Position numbers and translations under genes: made by a program
The notes under the pieces: generated by a model
What the model was told of the DNA's origin: nothing
The model's input: the letters and a program-made list of their open reading frames with translations, nothing else
The model's database searches: none
Part shown: one piece after another, positions 58,418 to 64,000 of the stretch
Position numbering within the stretch: position 1 is the stretch's first letter
Layout: each line of letters begins with the position of its first letter
Source: JAOTVV01 sp039591075
GTDB lineage: Bacteria > Gemmatimonadota > Gemmatimonadetes > Gemmatimonadales > GWC2-71-9
Length of the DNA stretch: 64,000 nt
Assembly: GCA_039591075.1 (NCBI GenBank)
Contig: JBDHEI010000001.1
Span: 62,001 to 126,000 of the forward strand
Direction of reading: 5' to 3'

Positions 58418-59349
58418 GACACATCGCTTGGGTGGCGATCGCTGCTGCCGCCGCGTGCACTCCGCCGGGGAGCGATCGGTCGGACACTGGGTCTACCGGG
58501 CTCGTGGACTATGCCCGCGGAACGTACGTCGTGCTGCTGGGGACCGGCACCCCGAATGCCGAACCGGACCGTGCGGGCCCGGCCGTCGCCGTCGTGGTCA
58601 ACGGCACGGCGTATGTGGTCGACGCAGGACCCGGGGTGGTGCGGCGAGCCGCCGCCGTCGCGCAATCCGGGATCGGTGCCCTCGATCCGAAGCGGCTCGA
58701 CCGGGTGTTTCTCACTCATCTGCATAGTGATCACACAGTTGGGCTTCCGGACCTGATCCTGACACCGTGGGTGTTGGAGCGCGAGCGCCCGCTCCAGGTG
58801 TTCGGTCCGCCGGGGACGGAGGCCATGACACGGCACCTGGTAGCGGCGTACGAGGCGGATATCCACCGTCGGGTGGATGGGCTGCAGCCGCAGAATGCCA
58901 CCGGTTATCGCGTCGACGCTCGGGAGATTCAGCCGGGTCCCGTCTATCGCGATTCCAACGTCACGGTCACCGCCATCGCGGTGGCACACGAGGACTGGCC
59001 GGTGGCGTACGGGTATCGGTTTGAGACGGCGGATCGTGTGATCGTCGTGTCCGGCGATACGCGGCCGCATGACAGCTTGGTCACGGCGTGTGCCGGATGC
59101 GATATCCTGGTGCACGAAGTCTATTCGGACGCGGGATTTTCCCGCCGAGAGCCCGAATGGCAGCGCTACCACGCCCGATCCCACACGTCGGCGAGCGAGT
59201 TGGCTGCTGTGGCAGCTCGCGCCCACCCGCGGCTGCTCGTGCTCTACCACCAGTTGTTGTGGGGCACGACGCCGGATGAGCTCGTCGCCGAAATCCGGCG
59301 GGGCTACGACGGCCAAATCGTGTTTGGTCGAGATCTGGACGTGTTCTAG
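58414..59349 (+). CDS. Lipoprotein MBL-fold metallo-hydrolase
   Basis: 311 aa. Lipobox AAAAC (Cys15) after a short signal from TTG 58414. Metallo-beta-lactamase fold with motif H-x-H-x-D-H (His102, His104, Asp106, His107: THLHSDHTVG), later His in AVAHEDWPV, Asp in VVSGDTRPHD and His in LLVLYHQLLWG. Resembles the arylsulfatase/RNase Z-like branch (LGTGTPNAEPDR start). Exported, so not an RNA enzyme; hydrolysis of an ester or phosphodiester outside the inner membrane is likely. Overlaps the previous stop; its stop shares CTAG with the convergent CPBP gene. Confidence 0.88.
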   Translation: MRHIAWVAIAAAAACTPPGSDRSDTGSTGLVDYARGTYVVLLGTGTPNAEPDRAGPAVAVVVNGTAYVVDAGPGVVRRAAAVAQSGIGALDPKRLDRVFLTHLHSDHTVGLPDLILTPWVLERERPLQVFGPPGTEAMTRHLVAAYEADIHRRVDGLQPQNATGYRVDAREIQPGPVYRDSNVTVTAIAVAHEDWPVAYGYRFETADRVIVVSGDTRPHDSLVTACAGCDILVHEVYSDAGFSRREPEWQRYHARSHTSASELAAVAARAHPRLLVLYHQLLWGTTPDELVAEIRRGYDGQIVFGRDLDVF

Positions 59350-60044
59350 CTAGTCAGGATGAACCACTCCATGCTCATCGCGACCGTCCAGTGGATCAGC
59401 GCCACGTACCAGATCGACCGAACGCGAAGCGTGACGTAGCCAAACACGAAACTCGCCGGCAATGCCGAGAACACCTCGTTGAGCGCCCGACCGAAATGGG
59501 CTGTCACCGCGAGTCCGGTTTGCACGGCGTTGGCGCTCGCTCCGCCCATGGATGGTGCCAAACCGAAGAGCAGCACGCTGCGGAACAGGATCTCCCAGCT
59601 TCCGAAGTACAGAAACGCGGTAGCCGCGTAGGGTAGGAACTCCCAGCCGGGGCCAATCGCGGAATCCAGGGGATACACGGCCTGCATCGCCGACTGTCCG
59701 GCGGCGATCTTTCCGGCGAGCACCGCCAACGGCACACCGATGGCGAGCCAGATCAGACCCTCGCGCCAGCGTCCCAGGCCGAGTCCCAGCTCCCGCAGCC
59801 TGATCCCGCAGGCGAATCGGGCCACGACGAGCGGCACGATCCCGAGGAGGAGGGCGGACAACAGGTAATGCAGGCGTGCGGAACGGACGCCCGGCGTCAT
59901 CACATGCCATCCGCGGTCTCCGGAGAACACGCCGATGGTGTCGGCCCGACCAAAGTAGTACAGCACGGCGAGAACGAGTGTGGCGGTGATGAGCAGGATC
60001 GGTGTCCGGGCTCCATGGTGGACCGATGATTCCGATGTCGTCAC
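59346..60044 (-). CDS. CPBP-family intramembrane protein
   Basis: 232 aa with six or seven transmembrane segments. CPBP/CAAX-protease-like motifs are present in changed form: SWEILFRSVLLFG (usual EExxxR has one Glu here, W-E-I-L-F-R), a second-motif HFGRALNEVF and ALIHWTVAM near the end. Some members are proteases (bacteriocin immunity or prenyl-protein processing); activity here is uncertain. Start GTG 60044 follows GGAGATCACAAC. Last gene of the operon with the two epimerase genes and PAP2 gene (4-nt overlap). Confidence 0.78.
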   Translation of the reverse strand: MTTSESSVHHGARTPILLITATLVLAVLYYFGRADTIGVFSGDRGWHVMTPGVRSARLHYLLSALLLGIVPLVVARFACGIRLRELGLGLGRWREGLIWLAIGVPLAVLAGKIAAGQSAMQAVYPLDSAIGPGWEFLPYAATAFLYFGSWEILFRSVLLFGLAPSMGGASANAVQTGLAVTAHFGRALNEVFSALPASFVFGYVTLRVRSIWYVALIHWTVAMSMEWFILTS

Positions 60045-61039
60045 GTTGTGATCTCCTTCGGCCTGCCCGCCAGCCACTGAATGGTTCCAGCCAATCCATC
60101 GCGCAGGGAACGGGGTCTGTATCCGAGGTCCTGGCGAGCCGGGTCGCTATCCACGCGTCGGTCCTCGAGAAAGATCCGAATCCACCCCCGGGTGATGGGT
60201 GCAGTGCCGCCCATGCGGCCCCATGTCTCCGCAATCCGGGCCACGGACATGGCGACGCCGCGGGGAAGAGGAACCGTGAATCGTCGCACGTTTGCAATCT
60301 CCGACACGATTTCTAGGAACTCGCGAAACGAGGCGTTCTCCCCTCCGAGGACGTAGTGCGCGCCGTTGTGGCCTCGCTCGGCGGCGCGGAGCATTCCCTC
60401 CGCCACGTCGTCGGCGTGGACGTAGTTCGCCTGCACGTCGTGATCGGCCAACCGAACGCGTAGCCGTCCAGCGACGTAGAGGGCGATCGCCTTGGTGACG
60501 CCATTAGCATCGTTGAGGGGACCGGGGCCGAACACCCGCGTGGGGTGAACGATCACGGCATGTCGACCTCCTGCGGCGTACGACTCGACGAGGTGCTCAC
60601 CCTCGGACTTAGTCGACTCGTACGGTGTCGGCTGGGCTGCCGGTCCCGTCACCGGCGCGTGCCGGTGCGGGGTGAGAGTGAGCACCGTGGAGACGTGCAC
60701 CAGACGCGTGACCCCGTGTCGTGCCGCCGCTTCGAGGAGTGCGTTCACGGCGTCGACATTTGCCCGGCGAAACTCGTTCGGATCGCGGCTCCAGGCGCGG
60801 GCACACGCGGCGAGATGATAGACCGTGTGCACGTCCTCGGTCGCGCGTGCCATGAGGACTGCGACGTCTGGGTTTGCGATGTCTCCCTGAAAGACTTCGA
60901 CCTCGTCCCGGACGTCCGGTGCGAGCTTGGCGGGATTGCGGACTAGCACACGTACCAGGATGTCGTCACTGAGGAGCCGGCGAGTCAAGTACGATCCGAT
61001 GAAGCCGGAGGCACCGGTCACGAGGACGCGCGCGCTCAC
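60041..61039 (-). CDS. NAD-dependent epimerase/dehydratase (extended SDR), HpnA-like
   Basis: 332 aa. Rossmann motif VLVTGASGFIGSYL at the start, catalytic Y-x3-K in YESTKSEGEH, and HpnA-like blocks YHLAACARAWSRDP, VHVSTVLTLTP, VHPTRVFGPGP, NYVHADDVAEGML. HpnA-type proteins occur in hopanoid clusters, but many homologues act elsewhere; assign as dihydroflavonol-reductase-like SDR. The GTG start at 61039 overlaps the PAP2 stop codon as GTGA; the frame stays open to 61636 but that extension is not coding. Confidence 0.85.
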   Translation of the reverse strand: MSARVLVTGASGFIGSYLTRRLLSDDILVRVLVRNPAKLAPDVRDEVEVFQGDIANPDVAVLMARATEDVHTVYHLAACARAWSRDPNEFRRANVDAVNALLEAAARHGVTRLVHVSTVLTLTPHRHAPVTGPAAQPTPYESTKSEGEHLVESYAAGGRHAVIVHPTRVFGPGPLNDANGVTKAIALYVAGRLRVRLADHDVQANYVHADDVAEGMLRAAERGHNGAHYVLGGENASFREFLEIVSEIANVRRFTVPLPRGVAMSVARIAETWGRMGGTAPITRGWIRIFLEDRRVDSDPARQDLGYRPRSLRDGLAGTIQWLAGRPKEITT

Positions 61040-61974
61040 GACTCCCCTCTCGTCGCAGAATCCGCGAGGTCTGTCGATACTCGCTCCGACTGAGGCTGTG
61101 GCGCTCCGGCGGTCCGCGAGGCCAGCAGCGATGCGACAATCGGCGCGAGGGCCCAGAGCACCAGCGCATAGAGAACGCCCGCGGCCGCATCCACGGCGAA
61201 GTGGTTTTGCGTGTACACCGTGGCAACCGTAACGCCGGCGGCGAGTACGACGTACACGATCGCCACGGGGCGGGAGAACCACTTGATCGCCAGCAGCGCC
61301 ATGGTCACGACCCCGACGACATGCGAGCTGGGGAACGCTGTTCCCAGCGAGTCCCCGGCGTGGACTGCGCCAGTGGACAGTCGGTAGAATAAGCCTTGAG
61401 TCAGTTCGCCGACGTAACGGGTTGCCGAGTGGCTGGGACCCTCCACGGGGAACACGACGTAGATGGCGAAGCACGCCAAGTATACCAGGGTCAGGCGAAA
61501 CACGATGTCTCGCAAGTCGGTCCACCGCTTGGTGAAGAACACGATCAGTGGCGTGCCGAACACCATGGGATAGTACAGGAAGTAGACCGCAAACATCATC
61601 TCGCTGAACCAGACATCGGGCATCGCAGGCATCCAAATGGCCTGGAGGTTCTGCCCGAAGATTGCCAGGTCGAGCGACGCGATGAGGGCGTCATGGGCTT
61701 CCGCGTGAAAGAGCTCCCGGATCAGGCCCAGCTCGGTCCACGACACCGCGATGACAACGATGGGGTAGAGCTCCCGGATCCCGCGACCGAACCGCGACGC
61801 ACGCGGGTCGATCTTGAGGGTGAGGAACGGAACGGTGACGGCCGTGATCTGTGCCACGACGATTACGGGCGCGAACGGCACTCGTCCGAGTGCACTCAAC
61901 CACAGGAGAGCGAGCGCAGCATTGAACAGGATGACGACGCGGTCGACCGGACGCAGCGTCGGTTTCAGATCCAT
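61036..61974 (-). CDS. PAP2-family (inositol-phosphorylceramide-synthase-like) membrane phosphatase/transferase
   Basis: 312 aa, about six to eight transmembrane segments. PAP2 signature blocks: GTAFPSSHVVGVV (motif 2, P-S-S-H) and TVYTQNHFAVDAAAGV (motif 3, H-F-x2-D). An upstream conserved region (TKRWTDLRDIVFRLTLVY, YVVFPVEGPSH) resembles the AUR1/IPC-synthase branch. It likely moves or removes a phospho-head group on a lipid. Overlaps the following and preceding genes, one operon. Confidence 0.85.
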   Translation of the reverse strand: MDLKPTLRPVDRVVILFNAALALLWLSALGRVPFAPVIVVAQITAVTVPFLTLKIDPRASRFGRGIRELYPIVVIAVSWTELGLIRELFHAEAHDALIASLDLAIFGQNLQAIWMPAMPDVWFSEMMFAVYFLYYPMVFGTPLIVFFTKRWTDLRDIVFRLTLVYLACFAIYVVFPVEGPSHSATRYVGELTQGLFYRLSTGAVHAGDSLGTAFPSSHVVGVVTMALLAIKWFSRPVAIVYVVLAAGVTVATVYTQNHFAVDAAAGVLYALVLWALAPIVASLLASRTAGAPQPQSERVSTDLADSATRGES

Positions 61975-62945
61975 CCTGCTTCCCGATACCAGGTCGCCGT
62001 CGCGTGCACGCCGTCTTTCAGCGGGTATCGGGGTCGAAATCCGAGGCGCTCAATCGCGAGCGAAACGTCACACACCCAGCCCGGCTGAAAGATCTCTCTG
62101 ATGCGGTCGCGGTTGAGGATCGCGGCGGAACGACGCACCAGCGCCCCCGCCTCGGCTCCGAGCGCCACGACGCGTGCGATTGCTTGGGGCACGCTCACCA
62201 AGACGGGGTCACGATCCAGTTCGCGAGCGACGACCTCGGCGAACTGGCGCCACGATAGTGGTTCCGGGTGAGCAAGGTGAAAGGTCTGGCCGGCGGCGTC
62301 GGGGTTCGACGCTGCGGCCACGAACCCGTCTACCAAGTCGCTCACGTAGAGCATGCTCACCTCGCGGCTCCACTCGCCCACCGTGAGCGCGATGCCGCGC
62401 TCCACCATTCGGAAGAACGTGAGCACCGCACGCTCCCGCGGCCCGTAGACGGCTGGAAGTCTGAGAATCACGCCGGGGACGCTGTCTCGGTACGCCCGCA
62501 TCATTACCTCGGCCAGGAGCTTGGAGCGGCCGTAGTGCGACAGCGGACGCGGCACGTCCGCGAGGGTGATGGGCTTTCCCAGCTGACCGGGACCGACCGC
62601 CGCGAGCGAGGAGGCTAGAATGATCCGGGGCGCGCGGCTTCCGAGTTGCGAGGCAGCCTCCAGTACGCGGGCGGTCCCTTCCGTGTTGACGGCGTAGTAC
62701 TCCGAGGAGCGCCGGGCCTGAGTGAGACCGGCGAGGTGGAAGACTACGTCGGTCCCGTCCAAGGCGGCACGGAGCTGCGCCGTGCGCTCTACCCCATGGT
62801 CTCGGTAGTCGATCGGCAGATCGCCCACCCATGTCGCATCTGCATGTGCGTGCTCGATGCAGATCACCTCGTCGCCCCGCGCCAGCAGGTGCTCGACGAG
62901 ATGGCTTCCGATGAAGCCCGCGCCACCCGTTACCACGGCGCGCAT
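61965..62945 (-). CDS. NAD-dependent epimerase/dehydratase (extended SDR)
   Basis: 326 aa. VVTGGAGFIGSHLVEHLL nucleotide motif, catalytic YGRSKLLAEVM, and GVILRLPAVYGPRERAVLTF, with a C-terminal substrate domain. Related to sugar-nucleotide or sterol-like 3-beta dehydrogenases. ATG 62945 follows GGAGGGTTCG. First gene of the epimerase-PAP2-epimerase-CPBP operon; overlaps PAP2 by 10 nt. Lipid- or glycan-modification role is inferred from the operon. Confidence 0.87.
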   Translation of the reverse strand: MRAVVTGGAGFIGSHLVEHLLARGDEVICIEHAHADATWVGDLPIDYRDHGVERTAQLRAALDGTDVVFHLAGLTQARRSSEYYAVNTEGTARVLEAASQLGSRAPRIILASSLAAVGPGQLGKPITLADVPRPLSHYGRSKLLAEVMMRAYRDSVPGVILRLPAVYGPRERAVLTFFRMVERGIALTVGEWSREVSMLYVSDLVDGFVAAASNPDAAGQTFHLAHPEPLSWRQFAEVVARELDRDPVLVSVPQAIARVVALGAEAGALVRRSAAILNRDRIREIFQPGWVCDVSLAIERLGFRPRYPLKDGVHATATWYREAGWI

Positions 62946-63098
62946 CGAACCCTCCGCGGATCTGGCGGCATCGGGCCACCGGTTGGACACCTGTGGGTCA
63001 CTGTGCTCGTCGAGCGTCGCTGTTTCATGTCGCCAACAAAATAGGGAGTAGTGCTGCCGAGCGGCAATTGTAGCCTCGTGTGTTGATCGGGGAGGCAG

Positions 63099-63135
63099 GC
63101 GGGCCGGGCCCCGTCATCAAGAGGCACCGGCCCGC
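63099..63135 (-). terminator. Terminator after the M16/107-aa gene pair
   Basis: Perfect 9-bp stem GCGGGCCGG (63099-63107) with CCGGCCCGC (63127-63135) around a 19-nt loop, 25 bp beyond the leftward stop at 63161. Confidence 0.5.
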
Positions 63136-63160
63136 AGAGACCATCATCCGTCGCGATTGT

Positions 63161-63484
63161 CTAGAGCAATCCCGACTTGGCCGCCGACCATAGTTTGTAG
63201 AGACGATCGAATCCGTCCTGCAGCAGGTCCACCTGCTGCGGAGTTGGCGACGCCTCGAGGGCCTTCAGTAGATCGTCGCAGATTCGAGGCATCTCCCGCC
63301 GGCCCTTCTTGGCAGATTTGTCTCGGATCAGCACGAGAAGCTCACTGAGCCGAACTCGGCTCGCCTCGTCGTTTGGCACCTGCCACAAGAACTCCGTGGT
63401 CTCTTTCCCTGCGACGATGGCGGTCCCCACGTCGTCCAGGAGGGGTTCGCTCGGCCGGTCCCTGGGAGGAGGCTGGTCGTTCAT
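63161..63484 (-). CDS. Small helical protein of unknown function, M16-linked
   Basis: 107 aa, cytosolic and helical (GKETTEFLWQVPNDEASRVR, LSELLVLIRDKSAKKGRREM, ICDDLLKALEASPTPQQVDL). The spacing suggests an HPt-like four-helix bundle, but no phospho-His motif is obvious. ATG 63484 overlaps the end of the M16 gene by 4 nt, so they are co-translated. No named family. Confidence 0.65.
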   Translation of the reverse strand: MNDQPPPRDRPSEPLLDDVGTAIVAGKETTEFLWQVPNDEASRVRLSELLVLIRDKSAKKGRREMPRICDDLLKALEASPTPQQVDLLQDGFDRLYKLWSAAKSGLL

Positions 63485-64000
63485 TTCCGCTCGAAGACCT
63501 CGTTGATTCCGATAATAGTGATGTTCTCGGCAGCGACCGGAATCGGGAAGTTCGCGATCGCCTCATCCTCTGCCAGGTGCTCGGCGGGATTGCCGCCCGC
63601 GTAGGTGATGGGCGTCGGGGCACCACTCAACAGCTTCTGCTTCAGCCCCTCGGCATCCGCCGTGATGAAGACCACGTACATGTCGTCGTACTGCAGGTGG
63701 CGCTTGATCGCCGCATTGACGTCCTCGAGGGTCAATGCTGCGATGCTTGGGCGGATTGCCTCGAGGTACCCCGGCCGCAGGTCGTAGAACCGGTCATCCA
63801 CGGCATAGGCGAGACGCCGACTCACGGTGGCGCTCCAGTTGAGGACGTAGTTGCGCAGGAACTGCTGCGTCGCCGCCAGCGTCTCGTCGGTCATACCGCT
63901 GTCGGTGAGCAACTTAAGCTCGTGCCAGGCCGCCCGTGTGGCGAACAGGGTACGATCGTGCAGGTTTCCAGGCGCCGTGAGCGAAATGGGCCGAATCCAG
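63481..64000 (-). CDS. M16 family peptidase, C-terminal part (cut by window edge)
   Basis: The frame is open to the right edge with no start, so the gene continues beyond 64000; about 172 residues are visible. They match the C-terminal half of insulinase-like M16 proteins: ATQQFLRNYVLNWSATVSRR, FYDLRPGYLEAIRPSIAALT, EDVNAAIKRHLQYDDMYVVF, ADAEGLKQKLLSG. The active-site HxxEH motif would be upstream, outside the window, or this may be an inactive partner subunit. Confidence 0.82.
   Translation of the reverse strand, partial: WIRPISLTAPGNLHDRTLFATRAAWHELKLLTDSGMTDETLAATQQFLRNYVLNWSATVSRRLAYAVDDRFYDLRPGYLEAIRPSIAALTLEDVNAAIKRHLQYDDMYVVFITADAEGLKQKLLSGAPTPITYAGGNPAEHLAEDEAIANFPIPVAAENITIIGINEVFERK

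Noticed and set aside
61040..61636. N-terminal extension of the HpnA-like epimerase
   Set aside because: It would overlap the whole PAP2 core; the Rossmann motif begins right at GTG 61039, whose GTGA overlap with the PAP2 stop is typical of coupled genes.
1..64000. CRISPR arrays, tRNA or rRNA genes, insertion sequences, prophage
   Set aside because: No spaced direct repeats, transposase or integrase motifs, cloverleaf or rRNA stretches were seen on reading both strands; short tRNA genes could still be missed by eye.

Overview
The window is a GC-rich bacterial chromosome segment with dense coding on both strands, frequent GTG/TTG starts, many lipoproteins and outer-membrane proteins, a very large carboxypeptidase-regulatory-like TonB-dependent receptor, S46 and M28 peptidases, two Ser/Thr kinases, a B-type (ba3-like) cytochrome oxidase and a bactofilin. 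Together these suggest a free-living, aerobic, Gram-negative bacterium of the Gemmatimonadota or a related soil phylum. The lineage is an inference from gene content, not from a marker tree. I see no rRNA, tRNA, CRISPR array, transposase or prophage.

Layout. 0-6.4 kb: an AraC/GyrI-like regulator pair, small exported proteins, an XRE regulator that appears leaderless and self-repressed, and a conserved 333-aa protein. 6.4-14.4 kb: S46 dipeptidyl-peptidase, HAD phosphatase, 1111-aa TonB-dependent receptor and an amidohydrolase, all on the minus strand and fitting peptide or polymer scavenging. 14.5-19 kb: di-haem oxidoreductase, TonB-like energiser, bactofilin and a CigR-like protein. 19-25.3 kb: a trehalose module (otsA divergent from otsB and a GH15 hydrolase), then an M28 peptidase with a previously easily missed 46-aa gene. 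25.5-30 kb: zinc-ribbon protein, ArsR/AHSA1 pair, APC permease, bS21 and a cold-shock protein.

30-36.4 kb holds the most unusual content. A long KamA-type radical SAM protein is followed by three translationally coupled genes: a membrane protein ending in a perfect (Cys-His-x-Ala)7-Cys tail, a radical SAM/SPASM enzyme with an N-terminal PqqD-like domain, and a second membrane protein. The architecture resembles a RiPP-type modification system in which the substrate is the cytoplasmic tail of a membrane protein; I do not recognise it as a described system.

36.4-46.7 kb: lipoprotein glycoside hydrolase with two discoidin-like domains, lipoprotein aldose epimerase, SH3 protein, and a signalling group (GGDEF cyclase, Ser/Thr kinase, spermidine-synthase-like membrane protein). 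46.8-52.3 kb: an ECF sigma-factor operon in which both a membrane protein in the anti-sigma position and an outer-membrane protein carry glycogen-binding-type domains. 52.3-57.7 kb: a short intergenic transcript candidate, a kinase-TPR protein and the cytochrome oxidase operon. 57.7-64 kb: MBL hydrolase, an overlapping epimerase-PAP2-epimerase-CPBP operon and the end of an M16 peptidase gene. Base counts and hairpins were read by eye; no search was run.
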